Counted from the stretch's first letter, positions 8,546 through 18,623 are shown. The stretch: 63,476 bases of DNA from Colwellia sp. 75C3 (GCF_002836255.1 NZ_PJAU01000035.1:1-63476); one strand, 5' to 3'. Numbers and translations: made by a program. The notes: generated by a model from the sequence alone, not told the origin.

Positions 8546-11500
8546 TTAAGAGAAACCCTTTAAGTGACTTAAAATACGCTTAACTGATATCGGTGCTGCC
8601 GTACCTAGGTTTTGTGCAAACAATGAAATCCTAAGTTCTTCAATCAACCAACGAGTAGCGAGTAACTCATTTTCTACCGGTTTATCTTTTCTTTGTTTAC
8701 CCATAATAACTTGGTACAACTCATTCACTTTATTCACTTCAATAAGCTTTAATCTATCTTGATTAGGGTCACTTGGCAGTTTTTCTAAACGGCGTAACAT
8801 GCCCTGTAAATAACGAATAATATCATCCAATTTACTTAAACCTGAGTAACTTACAAATCCTTTAAACACTAACTGCTCGCATTGTTGTTTAATATCACCA
8901 TGCGACTGGATAACATTTAAAGGCACACTACCTTTCATTTTTTTAGTCACTTCATGACGTAACGTTAACGCCCGCTCAACTTTAATCGCTGCAGTTAACA
9001 CACAATCAGCAATTTCAGCCCTCACATAATCACAACACAAAGAAAATTGTTGTTCTTCTCGAGGAAGTTGGTCATTATTTTGTTGTTTAGAAAACTGTTG
9101 AACCAAAGACAAACACGCCCCTTGAATACAGTCTTGTAAAAGATCACTGATTGAACCAAAAGGATTAAAATACAAACCCAGTTTGGCTTTATTCGGCAGT
9201 TTTTCCTGTAAATATTTTAAAGGGGTTGGAATATTCAATAATATTAGTCGGCTGATCCCTTTTAACATCGCTTCCTGAGCATGTTGCTCTTGCTCAAAAA
9301 GCTCAATAGCAACACTATTTTGATGATCGACCAATGCAGGGAAAGCTTTTATCGTAATATTGGCTATTTTCTTTTCATAACCTTTAGGTAAGGCACCAAA
9401 GTCCCACTGCGTTAACTCAGCTTGCTCAATGCCTTTTTCCGCAACTTTCTTAATTGATGCTTTCACTTTACCTTGTAGCTCAGCTTTAAGCTCATTAAGG
9501 TCTCTACCCTGCTTTAACAGTGTGCCTTTATCATCTACCACTTGAAAGTTCATCGTTAAATGCACTGGCAAAGAAATATCCTGCCAAGCATCTTCAGGTA
9601 GTCGAACACCGGTCATCCGCAATAACTGTTTCGCTAGCGCTTGTTGTAAACTTCCTTGATCAGCGGGCATTGCCGCGACACACGCTTGTGCATAATTAGG
9701 TGCAGGAACAAAGTTACGTCTGAGTGTTTTAGGTAATGCTTTAATTAACGCAATAGCCAGTTCATCCCGTAATGCGGGGATCAGCCAATCAAAGCCATCT
9801 TCTTGTACTTGATTCAATAAAGCTACCGGTACGATAACGCTGATACCATCGTCAATGTCCCCTGGACTAAAATGATAAGTCAGCGGCAAAGTAATACGAT
9901 CTTGTTGCCAAAAATCTGGATACTCAGTAGCATTTAACTCATCAATAGACTCATTCAATAAAAAGGCTTTAGTAAAGTCCAATAGCTGACCATTTTCTTG
10001 TTTTTCCTTTTTCCACCAAGCGAGAAAGCTACGTTGACAAACAATAGTATCAGGCAGTTTTTCACTGTAAAAATCAACCAGGTGTTGTTCGTCAATTAAA
10101 AAATCTCTACGGCGCGCTTTTTGTTCAAGCTCTTCAATACTTTCTACCAATTGCTGATTTTTACTTAAGAACTTTTCTTTAATAACGCAGTCACCATTAA
10201 CCAGTGCTTCGCGAATAAATATCTCACGACAAGTCGCTGGTTCAATGGTATTAAAGTTAATTTTACGTTTTGTGACAATGCTCAAGCCATACAGAGTTAC
10301 TTGCTCAAAGGCCATTACCGCGCCCTGTTTTTTCTCCCAATGCGGTTCACTGTAATTTCGCTTAACAAGGTGCTGTGCAAGCGGCTCAAGCCACAAAGGA
10401 TCAATCTTGGCATTCATGCGAGCAAATAACCGACTCGTTTCCACTAACTCAGCCGACATTAACCACTTCGGTGACTTTTTAGTTAGCGCAGAGCCCGGAA
10501 AAATAAAGAATTTCATACCGCGCGCACCTTTATACTCGCGATTTTCATCCTGTTGACCGATGTGACTCAATAGACCTGATAATAATGCTTGATGCACAGG
10601 TGTTAATGCGGAGTCTTGCTCACTTTCTTGTTCTTTATTTACTTCTTGCGCTTGTTGAACACTTGGCATAGAAAAACGGTAATCAATAGAGGTTAACGTT
10701 ATCTGTTGCTCTTTTAAGGTAAGCTTTAATTGACTGAAAATATCTTGCCATTCGCGTAATCGAACATAAGAGAGATACTCGCGTTGACAGAGCTTTCTGA
10801 ACTGATTTTGTGTTAAGTCCTTTTTCTGATCGTTTATATACTGCCAAAGATTAAGTAAGCTTATAAAATCAGATGTTTTATTTTTAAAGCGATTATGTTT
10901 CTCATCGCTTAACTGTTGCTTTTCATGAGGTCTTTCACGAGGGTCCTGAATACTCAAGGCGCTAACAATAATCAGTATTTGTTCAATACAGCCAAATTCA
11001 ATGGCAGTAACCACCATTTTAGCCAAACGCGGATCGATCGGAAATTTTGCTAATAAACGTCCAGATTTTGTCAACTGTGTTGCGGTTGTAGACTGTTTAC
11101 CTTTATCAGTACCTTTAGTAGGATTACCTAGGCTTTCAACGGCTGCTATTTCTTCCAATAAGCGAATACCATCAGTTATATTTCGATTATCAGGTGCTTC
11201 AACAAACGGAAAATTAGCAATGTCACCTAAATCTAGCGCATGCATTTGCAATATAACGGTGGCTAAATTGGTACGTAAAATTTCAGGATCAGTAAATTCA
11301 GGCCGACTTGTATAATCATCTTCTGAATATAAACGAATACAAATACCTTCAGACACACGTCCACAACGACCAGAGCGTTGATTAGCGCTGGCTTGTGATA
11401 CAGCTTCAATAGGTAGTCGTTGTACTTTGGTTCGATAACTGTAACGTGAAATTCGCGCCGTACCGGGATCTATAACGTACTTAATACCTGGTACCGTTAA

Positions 11501-12664
11501 GGAAGTTTCCGCGACATTCGTTGCCAAGACAATGTTTCGGCCACTATGGGGTTTAAATATTTGATTTTGTTCACTAACAGTTAAACGCGCATAAAGCGGT
11601 AAAATATTGGTATGTCGTAAATTAGCTTTATTTAGCGCCGCAGCGGTATCACGTATTTCGCGTTCACCATTAAGGAATACCAGAATATCACCTTGCCCGC
11701 AGTCACTGAGCTCATCTACCGCCGACAAAATCCCACTGATAATATCAACATCTTGCGGTGATTGATCGTCCTCATCACTTGCTAACCGATCATTTAGTGG
11801 TCGATAACGCATTTCAACAGGGAATGTTCTCCCTGATACTTCAATAACAGGCGCCGGCACGCCGGCTTTATTGGAAAAATGATTAGCAAAACGTTGCGGG
11901 TCAATAGTCGCCGAGGTAATAATCAACTTAAGATCAGGACGCTTTACCAGTACTTGTTTTAAATAACCCAAAATGAAATCAATATTTAAGCTACGTTCAT
12001 GAGCTTCATCGATAATAATAGTGTCGTACTTAAGTAATAACCTATCCCTTTGCATTTCCGCCAGCAAAATACCGTCGGTCATTAATTTAATATAACTTTG
12101 ATCGCTAACTTGGTCATTAAAGCGAACTTTATAACCCACTTGTTCTCCTAATGTAGTGCCCAACTCTTCAGCAATACGATTAGCAACGGTTCTTGCAGCA
12201 ATACGCCTAGGCTGAGTATGGCCAATTAAACCATCAACACCACGACCAAGTTCAAGACAAATCTTAGGTATTTGGGTAGTTTTTCCTGAGCCAGTTTCAC
12301 CGGCAATAATAACCACTTGATTCGCTTTAATCGTGGCTGAAATATGCGCGGCATTATCTGAAATGGGTAAACCATCAGGATAAGTAATCTTGGGTAAGTT
12401 TTTAATTTTTTGCTGTTTATCTTGAATTGATTTGAGAATATGTAGGTGTAACGGCTCAACCAATTTAATTTGTTTTGCTGATAATGGCAAAGTCGCTAAT
12501 TCAACGGCTGACTTCCCCCTTGCCTCTTGGGCAATTGTTTTTTTGAGGTTCATTAACCTTTTTTTAAAGCGTACTGCATCACAATTTTTTGCTTGTGGCA
12601 GTAATTCAAAAAGGGTTTGTATATGAGAAAATGAGGTAATAGCAGAATCAATCGAAACAGACAA
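8546..12664 (-). CDS. hrpA: ATP-dependent RNA helicase HrpA (DEAH box)
   Basis: A 1372-residue protein, slightly longer than the roughly 1300 of E. coli HrpA. Walker A is GETGSGKTT (122-130) and the DEAH box is at 219-222; SAT (motif III) and the QRSGRCGR motif VI follow. Helicase C, HA2, OB-fold and the long HrpA-specific C-terminal region make up the rest. It is implicated in RNA remodelling, ribosome rescue and fimbrial mRNA processing in enterobacteria. The best start is TTG at 12664 with only a weak GAG upstream; the next ATG is 38 residues in. It is probably monocistronic. Confidence 0.95.
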   Translation of the reverse strand: MSVSIDSAITSFSHIQTLFELLPQAKNCDAVRFKKRLMNLKKTIAQEARGKSAVELATLPLSAKQIKLVEPLHLHILKSIQDKQQKIKNLPKITYPDGLPISDNAAHISATIKANQVVIIAGETGSGKTTQIPKICLELGRGVDGLIGHTQPRRIAARTVANRIAEELGTTLGEQVGYKVRFNDQVSDQSYIKLMTDGILLAEMQRDRLLLKYDTIIIDEAHERSLNIDFILGYLKQVLVKRPDLKLIITSATIDPQRFANHFSNKAGVPAPVIEVSGRTFPVEMRYRPLNDRLASDEDDQSPQDVDIISGILSAVDELSDCGQGDILVFLNGEREIRDTAAALNKANLRHTNILPLYARLTVSEQNQIFKPHSGRNIVLATNVAETSLTVPGIKYVIDPGTARISRYSYRTKVQRLPIEAVSQASANQRSGRCGRVSEGICIRLYSEDDYTSRPEFTDPEILRTNLATVILQMHALDLGDIANFPFVEAPDNRNITDGIRLLEEIAAVESLGNPTKGTDKGKQSTTATQLTKSGRLLAKFPIDPRLAKMVVTAIEFGCIEQILIIVSALSIQDPRERPHEKQQLSDEKHNRFKNKTSDFISLLNLWQYINDQKKDLTQNQFRKLCQREYLSYVRLREWQDIFSQLKLTLKEQQITLTSIDYRFSMPSVQQAQEVNKEQESEQDSALTPVHQALLSGLLSHIGQQDENREYKGARGMKFFIFPGSALTKKSPKWLMSAELVETSRLFARMNAKIDPLWLEPLAQHLVKRNYSEPHWEKKQGAVMAFEQVTLYGLSIVTKRKINFNTIEPATCREIFIREALVNGDCVIKEKFLSKNQQLVESIEELEQKARRRDFLIDEQHLVDFYSEKLPDTIVCQRSFLAWWKKEKQENGQLLDFTKAFLLNESIDELNATEYPDFWQQDRITLPLTYHFSPGDIDDGISVIVPVALLNQVQEDGFDWLIPALRDELAIALIKALPKTLRRNFVPAPNYAQACVAAMPADQGSLQQALAKQLLRMTGVRLPEDAWQDISLPVHLTMNFQVVDDKGTLLKQGRDLNELKAELQGKVKASIKKVAEKGIEQAELTQWDFGALPKGYEKKIANITIKAFPALVDHQNSVAIELFEQEQHAQEAMLKGISRLILLNIPTPLKYLQEKLPNKAKLGLYFNPFGSISDLLQDCIQGACLSLVQQFSKQQNNDQLPREEQQFSLCCDYVRAEIADCVLTAAIKVERALTLRHEVTKKMKGSVPLNVIQSHGDIKQQCEQLVFKGFVSYSGLSKLDDIIRYLQGMLRRLEKLPSDPNQDRLKLIEVNKVNELYQVIMGKQRKDKPVENELLATRWLIEELRISLFAQNLGTAAPISVKRILSHLKGFS

Positions 12665-12758
12665 AACAAACTCGGATAGAAAATAAAAAGAATATTTTAA
12701 CAGTAATACATTATAAATACAGCGAGTAAAGCATTATAAATAGTCGCTTAAACACACA

Positions 12759-12780
12759 AAAGGAGCTTCCAAGCTCCTTT
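12759..12780 (-). terminator. rho-independent terminator after the CBS-domain gene
   Basis: Stem AAAGGAGCTT/AAGCTCCTTT with a 2-nt loop and TTTTGTGTGT following on the minus strand. It separates the CBS gene from hrpA downstream. Confidence 0.75.
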
Positions 12781-12825
12781 ACAAATTAATAAGACTAGGT
12801 TGCCTTATCATTTCAGTGCAAAATA

Positions 12826-13260
12826 TTATACTGCGGCATGTTCCTTCTCAATAGAGGTTCTTGCTCTACCGTATTTATAACACGCTTGTAGAACCTCGTT
12901 ACGAGAGATAGTACCGAGTAAATTACCGTCATCATCAATCACTGGGTACACTTTAGGTTTATCTCTTATCATGGTTTGCCCCAACTCAATGATACTGTCG
13001 TAAGGTTTCACTGAAAGTACCTCTTTACGCATAATATCTTTGATACTCGCAACATTCTCATTGAAATATAGGGTTTCTAACATTTTCTTTAAAACATCTC
13101 CCTCTGAAATAAAGCCAAGTACCTTATAGTTTTGATCAATCACTGGCCCACCAATTTGTTTCGTTTTTAAAAAGCGTAATGAGGCCTCTTCAACGGACAT
13201 AGTCTCGGTAAACGTTACTGGATAGTGATTCATATATTCTTGGATTTTTAGGCTCTGCAT
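12826..13260 (-). CDS. tandem CBS-domain protein
   Basis: A 144-residue stand-alone CBS pair. The first repeat begins at IQEYMNHYPVTFTETMSVEEA and ends at GFISEGDVLKKML; the second begins at IKDIMRKEVLSVKPYDSIIE and ends at GTISRNEVLQAC. CBS pairs bind adenine nucleotides and usually regulate a partner. The ATG follows AAGGA at good spacing. It diverges from a small secreted-protein gene across a region with two palindromes that may control one or both. Confidence 0.9.
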   Translation of the reverse strand: MQSLKIQEYMNHYPVTFTETMSVEEASLRFLKTKQIGGPVIDQNYKVLGFISEGDVLKKMLETLYFNENVASIKDIMRKEVLSVKPYDSIIELGQTMIRDKPKVYPVIDDDGNLLGTISRNEVLQACYKYGRARTSIEKEHAAV

Positions 13261-13379
13261 ATGATTTTCCTTTTTAACCCTGACTAAGTTAACATTTAGT
13301 CTGTCATTGTTATAAAAACATGATCTGTATTAATGCTAACTGTAGGTAAGCCTTTGCCAAAAGACCAATTTATGCTTGT

Positions 13380-13423
13380 CTTAATTATAATTTTATAAAA
13401 TTATAATTAAGTAGACATGTCTA
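13380..13423. promoter_or_regulatory. 32-bp perfect palindrome followed by a 12-bp palindrome between divergent genes
   Basis: Positions 13380-13411 form a perfect 32-bp inverted repeat with no loop, almost wholly A/T. Directly next to it, TAGACATGTCTA (13412-13423) is a second perfect palindrome. They lie in the divergent intergenic region between the CBS gene and the secreted-protein gene, where operators are expected. The regulator is unknown; a structural role for the AT-rich part is the alternative. Confidence 0.5.
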
Positions 13424-13475
13424 GTTTCTTGAACAACAATAATGCAAGTGTTAATACTTATTGAAGGAACTCAGT

Positions 13476-13787
13476 ATGTCAGCCAACTTATTTCGTTTTG
13501 TGATGCTAATCATCGTTTTCTATAGCTCAGTTTCCGGGGCTTTTTCCCATGACAAAGAACAAGTAAAACTAGACCAGGCTTGTGAAGCCGACAGACAAAT
13601 TGCACTGAAACCGAGAAAAAGTGAAATTTATCAGGAATGTCGTCAAAAGTTTAAAAAGAGCGAATCAGCCTGTAAAAGTGAAGCCAATGTTTATAATGGC
13701 AACAGAATAAACGGCGCACCACTTTTTTATGAGTTACCTACTTGCGAGAAAGCCTTTATTTTTAGAAAAAAACACGCCGACCAATAA
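13476..13787 (+). CDS. small secreted four-cysteine protein of unknown function
   Basis: A 103-residue protein with a signal peptide (about residues 1-25, ending SGAFS) and a charged mature part with four cysteines in QACEAD, YQECRQ, SACKSE and PTCEKA, compatible with two disulfides in the periplasm. The ATG at 13476 follows AAGGA 7 nt upstream; starting at TTG 13461 is unlikely. I do not recognise a family. It diverges from the CBS-domain gene. Confidence 0.7.
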   Translation: MSANLFRFVMLIIVFYSSVSGAFSHDKEQVKLDQACEADRQIALKPRKSEIYQECRQKFKKSESACKSEANVYNGNRINGAPLFYELPTCEKAFIFRKKHADQ

Positions 13788-13823
13788 CCTCTTCACTTGA
13801 TAAAGGTACTTAATCTGTACGAG

Positions 13824-14027
13824 TTAAGCAGATAAATCTACCGAACGACCTTTGCGATCATCAGGGTCATTTCGCTTTGCCTCAGCCGCTGAATCTACTT
13901 GCGCCTGCCGGTTAACCTCTTGCTGCTGATCTTTTATCCGTTGTTCTTCTTGCTGATTAGTGACTTGCTGCCGCTGTTGTTCAAACACTTTACTTACAGA
14001 GCCACTACCTTCTATTGATGAAACCAT
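13824..14027 (-). CDS. small Gln/Arg-rich hydrophilic protein
   Basis: A 67-residue, very polar protein. After MVSSIEGSGSV comes a predicted helix rich in Q, E and R (EQQRQQ, NQQEEQR, DQQQEV) and a charged tail ending RGRSVDLSA. TAGGAGG lies 7 nt before the ATG, one of the best ribosome-binding sites here, which argues for a real gene. A plausible promoter, TTAGTG-N17-TATAAT, lies about 100 nt upstream on the minus strand. No function can be assigned. Confidence 0.7.
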   Translation of the reverse strand: MVSSIEGSGSVSKVFEQQRQQVTNQQEEQRIKDQQQEVNRQAQVDSAAEAKRNDPDDRKGRSVDLSA

Positions 14028-14164
14028 TTTAGCCTCCTAAAAGCGTCAAATTTTGACACCTTATCTTTACGACCTCTGTATAATTATAGCAGCGTATTTC
14101 AACTACACTAACGCTGGCTAATCAACTTGTCCCTTCAAAACACAGAAGCTGCGATAAATTATCG

Positions 14165-14890
14165 TTATGATACGGACGACTCTAAGTATTTTTTATTTAA
14201 ACGAGTAAAAACCCAAGCTAATACACTAGGAAAAATCACTAAAAATAGATATTTACCATAAAGTAAAGGCACTAATACTGAGCTAGCTATTAATAGGGCA
14301 TAAAAACACATCAAGCTTTTATGTCGCTTAGCAAATGAAAAAGCGGCAACAAAATCCCCTACAACACCATAATTGTCTAATCGTGCAATTAAACAAGGTA
14401 ATACCCCTACAACCATAGACAACATTGCAAATAGCCAGGCAAGAATAAAATTAAAACAATAAAATTCAAAAGTCATATCTCCCCGGCTTTGTGTTTTTAT
14501 ATCAAATACTTTCGCAAGAAATGAGTGTTGATCTACATATAAGCTATAAAGTGCAATGGCATCTGTCATCCAAATAAGAAAGCATAAAAACTGGACCACG
14601 CACACTAAGCCGATATTTGCGAGTAACGCGCTGAAGTGAAAAGTTTCACTTTTACCTTCTTTGTTCACTATCAATGGGTGTAAAACGAGACTCACCAATG
14701 GAATAAATAAAATAAAGCCCGCACAAAAAGAAATATACATAGTGGATAGATTGTAAGTACCAAGATAAAAATGAATAATTTGAGAGATAAAAAATATCAT
14801 TAAACTTGCAAAAAACAGCAAACCGTAACTGATCATTTTCTCAGCTGACAAACTTGATAGGTTGAAAGACTCTGACACAATATTCACCAA
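14165..14890 (-). CDS. multi-spanning membrane protein of unknown function
   Basis: A roughly 241-residue hydrophobic protein with about six predicted helices, starting near residues 20-45 (ISYGLLFFASLMIFFISQII) and ending in a basic cytoplasmic tail TRLNKKYLESSVS. No family motif is recognised. The start is uncertain: TTG 14890, GTG 14887 and GTG 14878 are all in frame and none has a strong ribosome-binding site. The EamA gene upstream on the same strand is about 120 nt away. Confidence 0.7.
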   Translation of the reverse strand: MVNIVSESFNLSSLSAEKMISYGLLFFASLMIFFISQIIHFYLGTYNLSTMYISFCAGFILFIPLVSLVLHPLIVNKEGKSETFHFSALLANIGLVCVVQFLCFLIWMTDAIALYSLYVDQHSFLAKVFDIKTQSRGDMTFEFYCFNFILAWLFAMLSMVVGVLPCLIARLDNYGVVGDFVAAFSFAKRHKSLMCFYALLIASSVLVPLLYGKYLFLVIFPSVLAWVFTRLNKKYLESSVS

Positions 14891-15012
14891 TAATTCATGT
14901 AATTAAAATAACTTGGAAGTAATATTATCTTAATTAATGCGGGTAGATATTGATGTAAGATAAGACAAAGCAAACCAGAGTTTATTCTAGTTTAAGTCAG
15001 AATTTTGAAAAC

Positions 15013-15927
15013 TTACTTAGTTAGTAACTTGTTGGTATTATTTTCTTTGATGGTAACCTTTTTCCTCGTCAAATCTCGCACACCTATAAGGTTACCAACC
15101 AACATTAAAGCACCACCAATAAGTAACGGCATCTCAAAGGCTTCATTATAGAAAAGCACACCGACAGTAGCGATTAGTGGCAATCTGAAAAAATCGAGGG
15201 TAATAATGGTGGTCACTTCAGCATACTGCATTGCTTTAGCTAAACAGTAATGGGCTGATAGCGCACTTATTCCAATAACGGTAAGCCAAAGCCACTGTTC
15301 ACCTTGTGGCCACACCCAATGTGATAAAGACAACAACAAGCCGATTGGGAGTTGAATAATGCACATGAAGAGTAAAATAGTTAGCGGTGATTCCGTTGTT
15401 GCCAAGGACTTGGTTGTGGTGTGCGATATGGCAAAACAAATAGCCGAGCCCAAAACCACAATAGAAGCATAATCAATTAAGGCGTATCCCGGTCGAACTA
15501 TTGCAAGTACACCTAAGGTGCCAAGAAATATCGCCAGCAGTTTATTTTTTGTTACTTTTTCATTGAGAAAAAAACTGGCAATTAATAGTGTCCATATTGG
15601 CACGGTAAATTCTAAAGCAAACACTTCAGCCAGAGGCAGTAAGCCAATACCAAAAAACCAGCCATATTGGGCAATGAAATGGAAAAGATTACGGAACAGA
15701 TGTAGTTTAATCACCTTGACTGGTAGCTGAGTCGATGTTGCCTTTAGCCGTTTACTTTTAAAGAATCGTGACTGGATAAAGTAAACACACGAAAGAAATA
15801 GCAGTCCAATAGCGCTTCGAATACATAATGACTGAGCAATAGTTAGCTCACCGCTTAATTCGCGTGCACCTATAGCTAGAATAGAGAATGATGCCAGGGC
15901 TCCTGACATCCATAAAAAAAGCCCCAT
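15013..15927 (-). CDS. EamA/DMT-family transporter
   Basis: A 304-residue membrane protein with about ten helices in two EamA repeats. The first includes AQYGWFFGIGLLPLAEVFALEFTVPIWTLLIASFFLNEKVT, shown here as the typical LxEVxAL and P-W-T-LLA pattern; the second includes SAHYCLAKAMQYAE and VLFYNEAF. DMT transporters export or take up small metabolites; the substrate is not evident. The ATG has only a weak ribosome-binding site. Confidence 0.88.
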   Translation of the reverse strand: MGLFLWMSGALASFSILAIGARELSGELTIAQSLCIRSAIGLLFLSCVYFIQSRFFKSKRLKATSTQLPVKVIKLHLFRNLFHFIAQYGWFFGIGLLPLAEVFALEFTVPIWTLLIASFFLNEKVTKNKLLAIFLGTLGVLAIVRPGYALIDYASIVVLGSAICFAISHTTTKSLATTESPLTILLFMCIIQLPIGLLLSLSHWVWPQGEQWLWLTVIGISALSAHYCLAKAMQYAEVTTIITLDFFRLPLIATVGVLFYNEAFEMPLLIGGALMLVGNLIGVRDLTRKKVTIKENNTNKLLTK

Positions 15928-16084
15928 CGTAGTTCAACTCTACTCATTACCCATAATATTATGATTGAATAATAAACAACATATTACATATCTGGCAATA
16001 GTTTATTACTTCAAAAGTAAAACATGTTCGTTACTCGATGAAAAACATCCACGATATCAATAATCGATGCGCTAATATCTAGTT

Positions 16085-16270
16085 TTAGTTATAACCCAAC
16101 TCATAAATAGCGTTATCATCAGGCTCGTATAAAGCATCAATATTTTGTTTGCTGCATTCATTAGCGCTTTCATCATTTCGACTAGTTTTATTGGCATCTT
16201 GTTGATAAACATTCAGCATTTCCGCTGACATGATCATTCGTCTATTGCTCATATTAATTTTGTTTAACAT
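16085..16270 (-). CDS. small acidic protein of unknown function
   Basis: A 61-residue polar protein starting MLNKINMSNRRMIMSAEML and ending in acidic, Asn-rich sequence. GAGGG lies 7 nt before the ATG, which is the main evidence that it is translated. No family is recognised. It stands alone between the EamA gene and the M9 peptidase gene on the same strand. Confidence 0.5.
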   Translation of the reverse strand: MLNKINMSNRRMIMSAEMLNVYQQDANKTSRNDESANECSKQNIDALYEPDDNAIYELGYN

Positions 16271-16506
16271 ATGACTACCCTCAACTTAATTATAACTTCG
16301 CATATTTGCGTTACTACTTAGGTACTTTGCATCAACAGTGCCAAAACATCAGCTAAATTTAGCTTTGATTTTTATAGTGTTTTTTTTAGTAAATTAAATT
16401 TAATGAGGAAATTATCATTTTGCAACACGAATATTGCAATTTAGGAATTTAGGAATTTAACGATGAACGTTATGCTTCTTTGTCATTATTTCAAGAGAAA
16501 TAAAAA

Positions 16507-16550
16507 ATGCTATACCTATAACGCTCTAAAATAGAGCTTAGGTATAGCAT
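16507..16550 (-). terminator. terminator of the M9 peptidase gene, within a 349-bp gap
   Basis: A 12-bp outer stem ATGCTATACCTA/TAGGTATAGCAT encloses a 6-bp inner stem GCTCTA/TAGAGC; on the minus strand TTTTTTA follows. It closes the peptidase transcript. Apart from this and the start region of the small protein at 16270, the gap 16271-16619 shows nothing recognisable. Confidence 0.75.
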
Positions 16551-16619
16551 TGAGTTCTACATGCATTGAAATAAGTTAAGTTAAAAACTGACTATTAACT
16601 ATGTCACGACAACATTGCT

Positions 16620-18623
16620 CTATTTAGCAGTACTGTTTGTGTTAGCAACTTTCTTGTCTGATGCTTTTAAGGCATTTTCATGCCAATACTGCCAATGCAT
16701 ATGTAACTTATCTTCAGTTAAATGGGCTGGTTGTAAATAGTCTTTATAGGTATAACGATAAAACTGACGCGGTTTATGTGGATTACTTTCTTCCTCTTCC
16801 GCCACATAACTAGTGTTATGTTTCACCAACCATAGATTGAACTCTGTTGAGTACTTTTCACCTGAGTCATCTAATAATTTTTTGTAACCATCAAAGAAGT
16901 CTGTTTTTAAGTAGTGTGCCATCTTTCTATAATCTTCTTGATGGTGTTCATTCATAAAGCGTACCGCTAAGTAACCCCAACGATATACTCTGTCGGTACC
17001 ATCTTTATATTCGGTATTAAAAACATCAGTTAAGCTTGGCCATTCTTTAGGTTTCGTTTCATTAACCAGTTTAAAGGCTCTAGGGTTATTGTCTTCATTA
17101 GCAACATATTCAGCAAGTCCTTCAGACCACCACACCATATGGCTTGGAAAGTGATTAAAGGTATCGTATTTAACAAAACGACCATCTAAGTAATGTACAA
17201 ACTCATGGTTTAAGTTCCAAACAGCAAACTCTGGTCTTACCCAAAAGTGTTCAAATGAATAGAAAGTAGCAATATTATCAGGATTTTGTGTGGTTCCCTC
17301 AATATACATACCACCATTATCGGTATTAATATCAAAAATTAGTTGTCCGAATTTATTATACTCTGCGTGATTATTAAAAATAACGACGCGTAATTTATCA
17401 TTGAAATCATTGGCTACTGGCTGGTTATTGGTCGCTAATATCTCATGAAAATTACTTTCTTGAGATATGAGTTGCTGACAAGAATCATTTAACTGCGCCG
17501 GCGTCATCACTTGGGTTAAAATGTAAATTCTATCTGAGCACTCATGATTAATAGGTAATGCTTGTTCAATCGATGGTGCAATGCAGCGATCTTCTAGCGT
17601 ACCCTCTGTACATTCAGACTTGCCACGAAAGGTATTGACCACATAAGGTATACTAAACAGCGTTTTACTTTGCTCTACCGTCACTTGTTTATTCGTGGTT
17701 AACGCAGCCCAAACACTATTATCAAGGGCATCCATATTACCTTCAACATCAAGTGATAACTTATCGTCATCTAAACGCTTTTGATCATCTGCTGAGCGTT
17801 CATAATATTCATTCCAATATTCTTTAGTATATAAATTATAATATTGCGCTAATGCCCAAAGCGCATGTTGCTTAGGCCAGTCATCACTACCTAAGGTATT
17901 ATTTTTAGCGGTAATAAATTGCGTTAACGCCTGTTGAAGGTCACCATCACCGTGCACGGCTTTAGTAAATTCAGCGACATTCTTTCGTCGGGCTTCGTAA
18001 GGTAAAATAGCGCCCGCACGTAAGACTTCCCATAACGCATAGTCAATTGTTTTACCTTGTTCAGTACTTACAGCAGTGGAGCTAGAAAGATCCGCTGTCG
18101 CATAAAGATTAATTAACTGGCTTAGCGGCTTAACCTGCTCTTTGATAAAAGGCTGTAAAGGGGCTAGGAAATATAAGCGATACAAAGCAACAGCGTAGTT
18201 TTCATGTAAGCGTGCTGTCGTTTTGCTCACTTCAAAAAAACCAGCCATATTGTGCAGATTTACTAATGCCGTATTAACCGATTTTGCTGTTTGCTCAGGC
18301 CAATCTTTCTCGGTACCAAAACTACTATAAATTCTCAGATAGAAGGTAAGCTTCTCTAATTTAGTATTAGTTAAGTCACCTTTAAGCGCTTGGATTGATA
18401 TTTCATCAGCGACCGCTTTTAGTAACCCCTGCTGGTAATGATCAAAGTCTTGGCTCCATAACTGGTCAATGTCAGTAGCTAATACTTGAGCAACCATAGG
18501 ATTAACTGAAGGTATTGAGATAGACAGAGTAGATTCAGCAGCGTCGCCATTCTCGTTAGTACTGCAGGCAGCAAGAACAGAAGAGATAGCCATTGCCGCA
18601 AGTGACATTGATAATTTATTCAT
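16620..18623 (-). CDS. M9-family collagenase-like metallopeptidase lipoprotein
   Basis: A 667-residue lipoprotein with signal peptide and lipobox LAAC (Cys20). The first half (about 45-330) is helical and resembles the M9 N-terminal activator region. The catalytic part contains HEFVH (473-477), with Glu501 in WWSEGLAEY as the likely third zinc ligand, the pattern of Vibrio-type M9 collagenases. No PKD or C-terminal collagen-binding domain follows, so it is shorter than secreted collagenases and probably lipid-anchored at the envelope. It may digest collagen-like or other environmental protein; substrate specificity is inference. It is divergent from trxC. Confidence 0.88.
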   Translation of the reverse strand: MNKLSMSLAAMAISSVLAACSTNENGDAAESTLSISIPSVNPMVAQVLATDIDQLWSQDFDHYQQGLLKAVADEISIQALKGDLTNTKLEKLTFYLRIYSSFGTEKDWPEQTAKSVNTALVNLHNMAGFFEVSKTTARLHENYAVALYRLYFLAPLQPFIKEQVKPLSQLINLYATADLSSSTAVSTEQGKTIDYALWEVLRAGAILPYEARRKNVAEFTKAVHGDGDLQQALTQFITAKNNTLGSDDWPKQHALWALAQYYNLYTKEYWNEYYERSADDQKRLDDDKLSLDVEGNMDALDNSVWAALTTNKQVTVEQSKTLFSIPYVVNTFRGKSECTEGTLEDRCIAPSIEQALPINHECSDRIYILTQVMTPAQLNDSCQQLISQESNFHEILATNNQPVANDFNDKLRVVIFNNHAEYNKFGQLIFDINTDNGGMYIEGTTQNPDNIATFYSFEHFWVRPEFAVWNLNHEFVHYLDGRFVKYDTFNHFPSHMVWWSEGLAEYVANEDNNPRAFKLVNETKPKEWPSLTDVFNTEYKDGTDRVYRWGYLAVRFMNEHHQEDYRKMAHYLKTDFFDGYKKLLDDSGEKYSTEFNLWLVKHNTSYVAEEEESNPHKPRQFYRYTYKDYLQPAHLTEDKLHMHWQYWHENALKASDKKVANTNSTAK

